A DNA stretch of 64,000 nucleotides from an uncultured Pseudomonadota bacterium (lineage in GTDB: Bacteria > Pseudomonadota > Gammaproteobacteria > Steroidobacterales > Steroidobacteraceae): contig CAILZL010000034.1 of the NCBI GenBank assembly GCA_903838705.1, positions 34,623 to 98,622 of the forward strand, given 5' to 3'. Within the stretch, counting starts at the first letter, position 1, and the number at the start of each line of letters is the position of its first letter. The notes below the pieces were generated by a model. It had not been told where the DNA came from, did no database searches, and saw only the letters and a list, made by a program, of their open reading frames with translations. A program made the position numbers and the translations under genes. Shown piece by piece: positions 28,389 to 36,768 of the stretch.

Positions 28389-28940
28389 ATGCTTACTGTC
28401 AACACTTCAGAACTGTTCAGACGATTTGATACTGCCGAGCTGGGTCTGTGCCTGAAGTTTAATCGCTGGGCAAGGCAGAATTCAGTGCGGCGTTTCTTTG
28501 CTGCCATCAGCAGGCTGGGTGATGGTGTTCTCTGGTATTCGTTGATTCTGACCATGCCGCTTCTTTATGGGATTTCTGGTGGCAGGTGGTGCTTGCAGTT
28601 CAGTATCACAGGCGTGCTGGGTGTGCTGCTCTACAAGTCGATCAAACAGCGCTGGGTAAGGGAACGCCCCTTCATCTCGCACCTTGGTATATCTGCCGGT
28701 GTGGCGCCACTTGATCGGTACAGTTTCCCTTCTGGCCACACGCTTCACGCTGTGTGCTTTGCAACATTGTTTACCAGCTATCTCCCCTTTATGGGGTGGC
28801 TGGTTATTCCATTCGCAACGCTTGTTGCGTTGTCGCGTGTCGTGCTCGGGATGCACTATCCGACTGATGTGCTGGCGGGCGGAGCACTGGGCGCATTGCT
28901 GGCATGGGTGAGTATCAATCTTTCGAGCCTGATTGCATGA
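28389..28940 (+). CDS. PAP2-family membrane phosphatase
   Basis: 183 residues with several membrane segments. The three PAP2 motifs are complete: K86-x6-RP (KQRWVRERP), PSGH at 114-117, and SR139-140 to H146 and D150 (SRVVLGMHYPTD). The family removes phosphate from phosphatidic acid, undecaprenyl diphosphate or phosphatidylglycerophosphate at the membrane. Its stop overlaps the metallophosphoesterase start (ATGA at 28937), so the two are translationally coupled. Beside glycosyltransferases, making diacylglycerol from phosphatidic acid is a reasonable guess. Confidence 0.9.
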   Translation: MLTVNTSELFRRFDTAELGLCLKFNRWARQNSVRRFFAAISRLGDGVLWYSLILTMPLLYGISGGRWCLQFSITGVLGVLLYKSIKQRWVRERPFISHLGISAGVAPLDRYSFPSGHTLHAVCFATLFTSYLPFMGWLVIPFATLVALSRVVLGMHYPTDVLAGGALGALLAWVSINLSSLIA

Positions 28941-29764
28941 CCCCTCAGTCAGATAAGCGTCCGCTGAAATTTCGTAGTGTATTCATTTCAGATGTTCATC
29001 TTGGGTATCGCAGCTGTCGTGTTGAGTTTCTCCATGATTTCCTGAAACAGCTGGACACTGAATATCTGTATCTGGTCGGGGATATTGTCGATTTGTGGAG
29101 TATGAAGCGGAACTTCTACTGGCCACAGGAACACAACAACGTACTGCGACTGATTCTGTCCAAAGCAAAGCAGGGCACCAAAGTCATCTATATTCCCGGT
29201 AATCACGATGAAATGTTCCGTGACTTTGTCGGGCATGACTTCGGTAACTTGCAGGTCAGGCGTAATGCGGTGCACACCACTGCAGAGGGCCGCAAGTTGC
29301 TTGTATTGCATGGCGACGAATTCGACGGTGCCATCAAGTGTGCTGCATGGCTTGGTCTGGTGGGCCATCATGCCTATGAACTCATTCTGTCGCTGAATCG
29401 TCGAGTGAACTGGTTGCGTGGGAAACTCGGGTTTCCATACTGGTCGTTGGCGGCCTATCTCAAGAGCAAAGCACAGACGGCCGTAAAGTACATCGACCGT
29501 TTTGAGTATTCAGCGGTGGATGCAGCAAGGCGACGCGGACTGGATGGTGTGTTGTGTGGCCATATCCATCGTCCGAAGATGGCTGAAGTTGATGGGCTGC
29601 ACTACATGAATTGTGGAGATTGGGTGGAAAGCTGTACCACGCTTGTGGAAGATCATGCCGGGCAGTTCACGTTGATGCACTGGAGTGATCGCCAGAGCAT
29701 CGTTACCGCGGGGTCCATCAGAGAAGAAGTCCGATATGACAGGCCAGTAGATCATGCTGCCTGA
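28937..29764 (+). CDS. Metallophosphoesterase, PlcP/LpxH-like
   Basis: 275 residues from ATG 28937 (overlapping the PAP2 stop). The binuclear-metal phosphoesterase signature is complete: SDVHLGYRS, GDIVDLWS, PGNHDEMF, LHGDEFDG and CGHIHRPKM. Such proteins are usually annotated as UDP-2,3-diacylglucosamine diphosphatase, but the same subgroup includes PlcP, a phospholipase C that makes diacylglycerol from membrane phospholipids under phosphate starvation. The neighbouring GT4 overlaps its end by 11 bases, matching the PlcP-Agt pairing. I lean to PlcP by context; an LpxH-like role is not excluded. Confidence 0.8.
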   Translation: MTPQSDKRPLKFRSVFISDVHLGYRSCRVEFLHDFLKQLDTEYLYLVGDIVDLWSMKRNFYWPQEHNNVLRLILSKAKQGTKVIYIPGNHDEMFRDFVGHDFGNLQVRRNAVHTTAEGRKLLVLHGDEFDGAIKCAAWLGLVGHHAYELILSLNRRVNWLRGKLGFPYWSLAAYLKSKAQTAVKYIDRFEYSAVDAARRRGLDGVLCGHIHRPKMAEVDGLHYMNCGDWVESCTTLVEDHAGQFTLMHWSDRQSIVTAGSIREEVRYDRPVDHAA

Positions 29765-30788
29765 TAAGCCCCGCCGTATCGTCATTGTCACCGATGCCTG
29801 GCTGCCCCAGGTCAATGGTGTAGTCACTACCCTGCGTACTACAGTGACTACGCTGCGCAAAATGGGCCGTGAAGTACTGGTGATTGAACCCGGCTTGTTC
29901 AAGACTTTTCCCTGTCCTACTTATCCGGAAATCCGGCTGGCCTGGTTTCCGGGTGGCCGGCTTAATAGATTGTTACGCGAATTTGCGCCTGATGCGATAC
30001 ATATAGCGACAGAGGGAACGCTGGGGCATGCAGCACGCAAGTGGTGCCTGCGCAACAAGCTGCCTTTCACGACCGCTTATCACACTCAGTTTCCGGAATA
30101 TCTCGCAGCGCGACTGCCTATACCTGCCAGTTTGAGTTATGCCTATCTGCGACGCTTTCATGGTGCTGCAAGTCGTACCATGGTTGCTACACAGAGTATG
30201 GAAAAGCTGTTGCAGGCTCAGGGCTTTACACAAATAGCGCGCTGGTCGCGAGGAGTGGATACCGAGCTGTTCAGTCCGCGTGACAAGGATGTTCTGGCGG
30301 TTCCCGGGCCGGTATGGATGTTCGTAGGTCGAGTCGCCGTTGAAAAAAACGTAGAGTCGTTTCTGCAGTTAAATCTACCCGGTACAAAGGTGGTGGTGGG
30401 TGACGGGCCGGCACGAAGCATGCTTGAGATCAAGTATCCTGATGTCAAGTTTGCGGGGTATCAGTTCGGTGAAGAGCTGGCAGATCATGTTGCAAGTGCG
30501 GATGTGTTTGTGTTCCCAAGCCGGACCGACACCTTCGGTCTGGTATTGCTGGAAGCAATGGCCAGTGGTGTGCCAGTAGCGGCCTACCCTGTCACAGGAC
30601 CGATCGATGTGGTTGAGCATGGCGTCAGTGGGGTGTTGCATGAGGATCTTGAGCAGGCAGCGAAGGCGGCATTAGCGCTTAACCCACAAGACTGCCGAAA
30701 TCACGCACTACGCTATTCATGGCACAACGCAACCAGTCAGTTCCTGAATAACCTGCATGCTTTCGACAGGAAGTTGAATAACGCATGA
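29754..30788 (+). CDS. GT4-family glycosyltransferase (Agt-like candidate)
   Basis: 344 residues, starting inside the end of the metallophosphoesterase gene (11-base overlap). Seen: VTDAWLPQVNGVVTTLRTTV, MFVGRVAVEKNVESFL, and VFPSRTDTFGLVLLEAMASG with the E-x7-E motif. This subgroup contains diacylglycerol glycosyltransferases (Agt) that work with PlcP. Close translational coupling with the metallophosphoesterase suggests that the diacylglycerol released there is glycosylated here. Sugar (glucose or glucuronate) is unknown. Confidence 0.82.
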   Translation: MLPDKPRRIVIVTDAWLPQVNGVVTTLRTTVTTLRKMGREVLVIEPGLFKTFPCPTYPEIRLAWFPGGRLNRLLREFAPDAIHIATEGTLGHAARKWCLRNKLPFTTAYHTQFPEYLAARLPIPASLSYAYLRRFHGAASRTMVATQSMEKLLQAQGFTQIARWSRGVDTELFSPRDKDVLAVPGPVWMFVGRVAVEKNVESFLQLNLPGTKVVVGDGPARSMLEIKYPDVKFAGYQFGEELADHVASADVFVFPSRTDTFGLVLLEAMASGVPVAAYPVTGPIDVVEHGVSGVLHEDLEQAAKAALALNPQDCRNHALRYSWHNATSQFLNNLHAFDRKLNNA

Positions 30789-30943
30789 GAATTATCTGCA
30801 AGGTGCTCAGGTCGGTTTATGGCGGGAAGTCTTTCTTGACTGATGCAACCTTCCTTGTGGTTTAAGACATCAATTGGTAACGGCATTGTCAAATTACTGA
30901 TGTAATTTGCCGTGTCTATTCTGAAAATACTTACGGGACTAAT

Positions 30944-31546
30944 ATGCAATCATTCATGCATGCATTGTACGTGCAGCGATGGGACGACCACCGTTACTAT
31001 CATCACAGCCGCATCAATCAGACATTGCACCTTATCAGCGCTTGCTCGTTTCTGCTGTCTTATGTGCTTTTGTTTTCTGATCCCGCAGCCGCTGCGTTGG
31101 TAGCCTGGCTGGTGTCAATGATCAGCAGACAGTCAGGACACTTCTTTTTTGAACCCAAGGGATATGACTACGTAAACAAGGCAACACATGAGCATAAGGA
31201 AGACATCAAGGTTGGCTACAACTTGCGCAGAAAAGTTATTTTGATGGTGATATGGGCGATGTCGCCTGTGATGCTGATGATCGAGCCGTCCTTTTTTGGG
31301 TTATTTGAGCCATACCGGGGTCTTGCCGGTTTTGCTCATAATCTTGGCTTGCTGTGGCTGTATGTGGGGATTGGCGGGTTGTTGTTCCGTACCATTCACC
31401 TGTTTTTCATTAAGGATTTTCAGACAGGTATCGTGTGGCTGACCAAGATCATTACTGATCCATTTCATGACGTTAAGCTGTATTACCGCGCGCCGCTCTA
31501 TCTGCTGCGCGGTGAATTGATTGATCCAATGCACGCACAGCATTGA
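30944..31546 (+). CDS. Integral membrane protein, possibly DUF962/Mpo1-like
   Basis: 200 residues with about four membrane segments. The N-terminal motif H20-H21-x3-N-x3-H29 (YHHSRINQTLHL) and the later QSGHFFFEP with H66 recall DUF962/Mpo1 proteins, which in yeast are iron-dependent dioxygenases acting on 2-hydroxy fatty acids. Further His pairs (THEHKED, 82 and 84) lie on a cytoplasmic loop. The match is by motif spacing only and may be wrong. It lies 155 bases after the GT4 gene on the same strand and converges with the aminotransferase, so a lipid role fits. Confidence 0.6.
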   Translation: MQSFMHALYVQRWDDHRYYHHSRINQTLHLISACSFLLSYVLLFSDPAAAALVAWLVSMISRQSGHFFFEPKGYDYVNKATHEHKEDIKVGYNLRRKVILMVIWAMSPVMLMIEPSFFGLFEPYRGLAGFAHNLGLLWLYVGIGGLLFRTIHLFFIKDFQTGIVWLTKIITDPFHDVKLYYRAPLYLLRGELIDPMHAQH

Positions 31547-31688
31547 TGCATCGTATTGTCAGGCACTGATTGCGTTGCAGATACAGCTATTAGAAGGTCG
31601 GGCTAAATACCCTGACTGGACGAACGCTGATCTGCAACGCAGCAATAATAATAAAGCTTGTAGCAGGGTGAGCAATCAGTCAGTTCAG

Positions 31689-33380
31689 TCAGGTATTCCG
31701 GGACTTGTTGCCTGTCCAGAGAGCATGGATCATTTCCTTGAGTATTCGACGCTTGATGCGTTTGTTGGTCAAACCGGCGTCCGTCCACCACCAGCCATCT
31801 TCATGCATCTTGTGTGCAGCAAGCAGGATTCGCTCTACCACGGCACTGAAGTCAGTCTCAGTGTAATCAAGACTGAAAATGAAACGGCCTGTGCCTACCC
31901 AGCTCAATGCCAGTCCCTGTTCACGCAGATAGAATTGCAGCATCCAGTTATATCTCGATGCCTGTGTGTAGCAAACCGTAAAGACGGAGCACAGGTTATA
32001 TACCCGCAGTGGCAGCCCGGCTGCTTCAAGCCGCTGGTTGAGCTGCATGGCACGTTGATCCCATACGGTCGGTTGTTGCAGATAGATCTGCTTTGTTTCT
32101 GGCTGTTCCAGCGAGCTGAGAAACTCGTGCATGCTGGCCATGACATAAGGGTGAGAGTTGAAGGTGCCGCGTGCAAAACAGATGTCGGCAGGGCGGTCTT
32201 CACGGAATCGTTTCATCAGATCCCTGCGTCCACACACAACGCCCACTGGCAGTCCACCGCCCAGCGTCTTGCCGTAAGTCACCATATCCGCACGGACGCC
32301 AAAGTATTCCTGAGCGCCACCAGCTGCCAGCCGGAATCCCAGAAACACTTCATCGAATATCAGTACGATGCTGCGTTGAGTGCAGATCTCACGCAGTTCA
32401 TGCAACCATTGTGTGTAAGCAGCACGATCAAAGCTGGCCGAACGGGAGCTGTCTACCAGTGTCGAGTCGCCTGGGGCGCTCTTATTGGGATGCAGTGCCT
32501 GCAAGGGATTAACCAGAACACAGGCAATGTCCTTGCGTGTGCGCAATACGCGCAGCGAATCCTGGTCCATATCCTTGAGCGTATAGGTTTCACGCGCTGC
32601 AATTGGATTGCCGACGCCCGGTTGTACATCTCCCCACCAGCCATGATAGGCGCCACAGAAGCGAACGACATGCGTTTTTCGCGTGTGATACCGCGCCAGT
32701 CTTACCGCCTGCATGACCGCTTCCGTACCCGACATGTGGAACGAAACCTCGTCCAGACCGGAAAGGGCGCACAGGCGTTGCACATTAGAAGCAACTACCG
32801 GGTGATATGCTCCCAGCACCGGCCCGAGTTCGCGAACAAGATCGACACCGCGATCAATGCAGCGTTTGTAGAAATCATAGCCAAAGACATTGACGCCGTA
32901 GGAACCTGTCAGGTCGTAGAACTCATTCCCGTCAAGATCCGTCACCATTACTCCATGGGAAGATTGCAGGAACGATCCGCCGTTCAGATGGCGTCTTACC
33001 AGTCGGCTGAACTGGTAAGGAACACGGTAACGGCTGGTGAATTGCAGATCAGAAATCTGCCTGGACACATCTCTGGTAAGACTGGCGGTTCTGGCAAATC
33101 TCTGGGCGTAGATATCAGCCAGTCTCATAAAGCCTGCGCGACGCTGTTCGGCGATGGCTGCCGGCGCGCGATCCGCACAGAAGTATTGATCATCAGCGTA
33201 TTCGTAGAAAGGAACCCTTGCTGCGACCCGACGCGCCATGCGCGAATGACCGGTGAGAGAGGGATGTTTGGCAGAAGACAGTTGCAGCCTTATGAATGCT
33301 TTTCTGGCCAGAACCGCCAGCACGGCCGCCCCAATGATGTATTCAGTAGTAAGTTCGTTCACAGATTGCCTCCGTTCCAC
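31689..33380 (-). CDS. Class III PLP-dependent aminotransferase with N-terminal membrane anchor
   Basis: 563 residues. Residues 11-30 (TTEYIIGAAVLAVLARKAFI) form a likely membrane anchor, and the next ~100 residues are an extension not found in ordinary GSA-aminomutase-type enzymes. The fold-type I core has FHMSGTEAVMQAVRLAR (217 onward), FDEVFLGFR with Asp343, and the PLP lysine Lys371 in YGKTLGGGLPVG. Annotation pipelines would probably call it glutamate-1-semialdehyde aminomutase, but the anchor and the neighbours (psd, glycosyltransferases) suggest an amine-bearing lipid or head-group substrate. The start is only 25 bases from the psd start on the other strand. A long plus-strand frame overlaps it and is an artefact. 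Confidence 0.82.
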   Translation of the reverse strand: MERRQSVNELTTEYIIGAAVLAVLARKAFIRLQLSSAKHPSLTGHSRMARRVAARVPFYEYADDQYFCADRAPAAIAEQRRAGFMRLADIYAQRFARTASLTRDVSRQISDLQFTSRYRVPYQFSRLVRRHLNGGSFLQSSHGVMVTDLDGNEFYDLTGSYGVNVFGYDFYKRCIDRGVDLVRELGPVLGAYHPVVASNVQRLCALSGLDEVSFHMSGTEAVMQAVRLARYHTRKTHVVRFCGAYHGWWGDVQPGVGNPIAARETYTLKDMDQDSLRVLRTRKDIACVLVNPLQALHPNKSAPGDSTLVDSSRSASFDRAAYTQWLHELREICTQRSIVLIFDEVFLGFRLAAGGAQEYFGVRADMVTYGKTLGGGLPVGVVCGRRDLMKRFREDRPADICFARGTFNSHPYVMASMHEFLSSLEQPETKQIYLQQPTVWDQRAMQLNQRLEAAGLPLRVYNLCSVFTVCYTQASRYNWMLQFYLREQGLALSWVGTGRFIFSLDYTETDFSAVVERILLAAHKMHEDGWWWTDAGLTNKRIKRRILKEMIHALWTGNKSRNT

Positions 33381-33405
33381 TCTATTCTGACTTCATGACA
33401 AAACC

Positions 33406-34311
33406 ATGACTCTGCGTACCATCATTGCCAACATTGTTCAGAATGAAGATATCAATTTTCTGTTGACCAACCGAATTCCCCGGCAGGCGTTGACGCGCTT
33501 CATGGGATGGTTCAGCAAGATCGAACAACCTTGGGTACGGGATGGATCAATCGCGGTGTGGCGTTTGTTTTCCGATCTGGACTTGAGTGAAGCGAAGCAA
33601 ACCAGTTTCAAAAGCATGCACGACTGCTTTACGCGTGAACTCAAGGAGGGGGCGCGTGTGATTGATCAGAACAAGTCCGTGCTGGTGAGTCCCTGTGATG
33701 CGATTGTGGGGATGAGTGGCAGAATTGAAGACAATCAGCTGTTACAGGCAAAGGGATTTCCCTATACCCTGATGGATCTGCTTGGGGATGAAGCACTGGT
33801 TGACAGGTATCGTCATGGCACCTACGTCACACTGCGTCTGACCTCGACCATGTATCACAGGTTTCATGCGCCCTACGACTGTACCGTACGGCAGGTTGAT
33901 TACATCTCGGGTGATACCTGGAATGTAAATCCGATCGCGTTGAAACGGATTGAAAAACTGTTCTGCAAGAATGAACGTGCCGTAATCCAGCTTGGACTTG
34001 AGCCCTCGGGCGATCTGATTACGCTGGTGCCGGTAGCGGCGGTGCTGGTGGCAAGCATCCGGTTGCACTTTCTGGATGTGTTGCTGCACCTGAATTATCG
34101 CGGGCCAAACAAGATGCTTTGCGCTGCTCCTTTCCGTAAGGGCCAGGAGATGGGCTGGTTCGAGCATGGTTCAACCATCATAGTGTTTGCTCCAGCGGGA
34201 TTTACCCTCTGCAAAGGGGTCGCCAATGGATTGAGAATAAAAATGGGGCGGCCTTTGCTGGCCATGCCGGAGTTGATTTTTGAGCATCCCGATTCTGTGG
34301 TTGATCAATAG
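33406..34311 (+). CDS. psd: Phosphatidylserine decarboxylase proenzyme
   Basis: 301 residues. Psd makes phosphatidylethanolamine from phosphatidylserine at the inner membrane and processes itself to a pyruvoyl enzyme. Seen: NRIPRQALTRFMGWFSKIE near the N-terminus, SPCDAIVG with Asp98, STMYHRFHAPYD with His141 and His144, and MGWFEHGSTIIVF where cleavage would fall before Ser256 (GST in place of the commoner LGST context). These cover the Asp-His-Ser triad known for Psd. It is divergent from the aminotransferase. Confidence 0.92.
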   Translation: MTLRTIIANIVQNEDINFLLTNRIPRQALTRFMGWFSKIEQPWVRDGSIAVWRLFSDLDLSEAKQTSFKSMHDCFTRELKEGARVIDQNKSVLVSPCDAIVGMSGRIEDNQLLQAKGFPYTLMDLLGDEALVDRYRHGTYVTLRLTSTMYHRFHAPYDCTVRQVDYISGDTWNVNPIALKRIEKLFCKNERAVIQLGLEPSGDLITLVPVAAVLVASIRLHFLDVLLHLNYRGPNKMLCAAPFRKGQEMGWFEHGSTIIVFAPAGFTLCKGVANGLRIKMGRPLLAMPELIFEHPDSVVDQ

Positions 34312-34441
34312 TCTATTAAATTTGAACACCCGGATTGCCATCTCAGTGAAACATATCTGTCGTATAAGTGTCGCTCCTGAGGCGGCTGCGGCAGGCCCAG
34401 ACGGGTGTCCACCTGTATAACCGGATCCGACCAGTATCATT

Positions 34442-35209
34442 ATGATGAAACCAATACATTACCCTCGAAATATCTCCCTTGCGGCTGTGATGTCCGTGCT
34501 GGTTACGTTGACACCGGTGATGGCGGCTGACAAATCCAAAGCAGGCCCCTCAATGGATGAAATCAAGGCCACACTCCAAAAGAGTTTTGAGAATGTAAAG
34601 TTTGAGAAGGTCTCACCTTCGGGCATCTGGCCTGGACTGTATGAGGTGGTGACTGAAAATGAGCTGGTCTATACCAATGCCAATGGCAGCCTGCTGTTTA
34701 CTGGGCGCATTCTGGATACCGAAACAAAGACCGATCTGACTGGCAAGAGCTGGAATGATCTGAACAAGGTTGACTTCAATGGTTTGCCTTTTGAAAACGC
34801 CATCAAAATTGTGAGAGGCGATGGCAGTCGCAAGCTGGCGCTGTTTGCTGATCCGATGTGTCCTTACTGCAAGGCACTCGAAAAAAACTTGCAGGACACC
34901 ACCAACATTACGATCTATCTATTTCTGTTCCCGCTGGAAAGCATTCATCCGGGGGCGTCTTTATTGTCCGGGGCAGTTTGGTGTGCCGCTGATCCCGCCG
35001 CTGTCTGGGGGGGGTGGATGAAGGATGGGCAAGCGCCTGATATGTCTGCCGACTGCTCATCGACACCGATTCAGCAGAACGCGGAGCTGGCGTCGCGAAT
35101 AAAAATCAACTCAACGCCCACCATGATATTCAGTGATGGCGGGCGTCAGATGGGATCAATAAATGCAGAGCAATTAGAGCGGCGCCTTTCCGCTGCCGTC
35201 AGTAAATAA
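34442..35209 (+). CDS. DsbC/DsbG-like periplasmic thiol:disulfide interchange protein
   Basis: 255 residues with a signal peptide ending VMAAD. Residues 35-115 resemble the DsbC dimerisation domain (YEVVTENELVYTNANGSLL, then an LFTGRILD strand). The thioredoxin-like domain has the active-site CPYC at 140-143 in FADPMCPYCKALEKN, and the cis-Pro in NSTPTMIFSDG. A second Cys pair (WCAAD and SADCS) matches the structural disulfide of DsbC. It would shuffle wrong disulfides in exported proteins. Located 130 bases after psd; start may be 34442 or the next codon. Confidence 0.88.
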   Translation: MMKPIHYPRNISLAAVMSVLVTLTPVMAADKSKAGPSMDEIKATLQKSFENVKFEKVSPSGIWPGLYEVVTENELVYTNANGSLLFTGRILDTETKTDLTGKSWNDLNKVDFNGLPFENAIKIVRGDGSRKLALFADPMCPYCKALEKNLQDTTNITIYLFLFPLESIHPGASLLSGAVWCAADPAAVWGGWMKDGQAPDMSADCSSTPIQQNAELASRIKINSTPTMIFSDGGRQMGSINAEQLERRLSAAVSK

Positions 35210-35842
35210 AACCACCGAATTTAGAATCATTCCCGCTGGAATTGAGCGGGGGCCGGCTCTCAATAGCGGTGGATGAGTCTGTGCAATACGGAATATGAAT
35301 AAAATATTACAAGGGAGTGCCTGCCGGTTAATGTGTCATACGTTGCCGTAAGAAACATAATAAATACCAACGTCTGACATTTGATGCGCCGCTGTCAGAC
35401 TCAATTCACAACAGCGTCACATTCGGTCTGTAGATTCGTAGCCATTCGATTCATGAAGTCAAGTGAACTGTGTCATACGATCAAAATGACCTGAGTGATC
35501 GAAGTCTCAAAAAATTAAAAAGACTATAAGTTGACTGACACATTTGCGCTGCAAGATGACTCTTGTGAAGCGCGGAATGGGGTAAGTGATTTAAGTGATT
35601 TCGGACGGATAGGGGCTGCAGGAATGCAGTTGCATCGCCGGAGTCAGAACGGGATTTCAGATAGGGATATTTAAGTAAGTAGAAGGGAGGTTGGAACGGA
35701 GCAGTCAAGGGAATAGAAGTTTTGAAGCGGTAAATATGGATTGAAGGGATAAACAATTTGCTTGGGGTCAAAGTATTCAGATGGATTGCGGAATCCATCG
35801 ATGGTTGATTAACACATTTAAAGTAATTAGAGAGGATTGCGC
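35210..35842. other. 633-base AT-rich gap upstream of a PEP-CTERM gene
   Basis: No supported gene; a minus frame at 35481-35870 has no family features and overlaps the next gene. The stretch holds a small stem (CCCGCT / AGCGGG) soon after the dsbC-like stop and two copies of an 11-mer described separately. Such a long AT-rich leader suggests promoter and operator content for the PEP-CTERM gene, but no convincing -24/-12 or -35/-10 pair could be fixed. Confidence 0.5.
35332..35479. repeat. Two copies of the 11-mer TGTGTCATACG
   Basis: Identical 11-mers at 35332-35342 and 35469-35479, 137 bases apart, in the non-coding leader of the PEP-CTERM gene at 35843. They could be binding sites of one regulator; chance cannot be ruled out. 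Confidence 0.4.
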
Positions 35843-36667
35843 ATGAAGAACTCAATTTTGAAGCGGGCACTGGCTGTGGCAGCTCTGTCAGTCGCTTCTG
35901 TATCTGCTTTCGCGGACGTTGCCCTGCCTAGCACCGGCAACGGCGAGCTGGTGTTGTATGTTGTCAACAATACCCAAGGCACAGCTTATGCACGTGGTCT
36001 GGGAGTGAATATTGACAATGTGATCAGCACCGCTGGTATCACTGGCACTTATGCAGGCGTCACAGTTGGTGACCAATCTCAGGCTGTTTACAGTGTTCCA
36101 TTTTCAGTGACTCAATTGCATGATGCAAACCTTACCGCCTTTTTGAATCAGAAGCAGTCAACTGACAATGTAACCTGGTCTATCCAGGGCAGTGATAACA
36201 GCGCATCTGCTGGTCTGGGGCTTGCTCGTCATGTCACCACCACTGCATTGGATGCAAGTGCTGGTACTAGTGTACTTAATACAAACTTGAAAACCACGAC
36301 TTGGGGTCAGCTGAACGGTCTTCAGAGCGCTGACAACAACAACATAGTCGGTTCTACTGCGGATGATAAGGGCAGCACCGATATCACTGTTGCTGGTTCT
36401 ACTTATTTGAGCACCAATGCTCACAACTGGTACGGATTTGGTCCGGAATCACAGGTTGCACTGGGTTCCACTGCCAATTTCTACATGTACACCATGTCGT
36501 CATCAACCAACGGTAACTATGCCCTAGTGCTGACGTTGGGTACCGAAACGCTGAGCGCCTCTGGTGACCTGACTGCACCGGCTCCAGTGCCTGTGCCTGC
36601 TGCGATCTGGATGCTGTTCTCTGGTCTGGGCAGCATGGGTGTTCTGGCTCGTCGCAAGAAGGCCTGA
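35843..36667 (+). CDS. PEP-CTERM sorting domain protein
   Basis: 274 residues from ATG 35843 (GAGGA six bases upstream). Signal peptide about 1-24 ending SVSAFA. The mature part is Thr/Ser/Asn/Gly-rich with few charged residues, typical of surface or matrix proteins. The C-terminus is a PEP-CTERM signal of the VPVP type: APVPVPAAIWMLFSGLG, a short hydrophobic stretch and ARRKKA at the end. In this family an exosortase at the inner membrane cuts near the motif and sends the protein to the surface or the exopolysaccharide. Otherwise no function is recognised. Confidence 0.85.
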   Translation: MKNSILKRALAVAALSVASVSAFADVALPSTGNGELVLYVVNNTQGTAYARGLGVNIDNVISTAGITGTYAGVTVGDQSQAVYSVPFSVTQLHDANLTAFLNQKQSTDNVTWSIQGSDNSASAGLGLARHVTTTALDASAGTSVLNTNLKTTTWGQLNGLQSADNNNIVGSTADDKGSTDITVAGSTYLSTNAHNWYGFGPESQVALGSTANFYMYTMSSSTNGNYALVLTLGTETLSASGDLTAPAPVPVPAAIWMLFSGLGSMGVLARRKKA

Positions 36668-36696
36668 TAGCAGGTTCTTATTGATTGCATTGGTTC

Positions 36697-36724
36697 GGTA
36701 CGCAGCCACTTAAAGCTGCGTACC
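36697..36724 (+). terminator. Perfect 10-pair stem-loop after the PEP-CTERM gene
   Basis: GGTACGCAGC / GCTGCGTACC with an 8-base loop, 30 bases after the stop. The T run is missing, so it may act as an mRNA 3' stabiliser or weak terminator before the binding-protein gene. Confidence 0.45.
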
Positions 36725-36768
36725 TGTTAAGTCCGAGTTATTGAATTAATTATCCTGAGGAATTGAAA

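Noticed and set aside
31521..33398. A 625-codon plus-strand open frame
   Set aside because: It lies opposite the aminotransferase gene, shows no signal, domain or ribosome site, and its composition is that of an antisense shadow.
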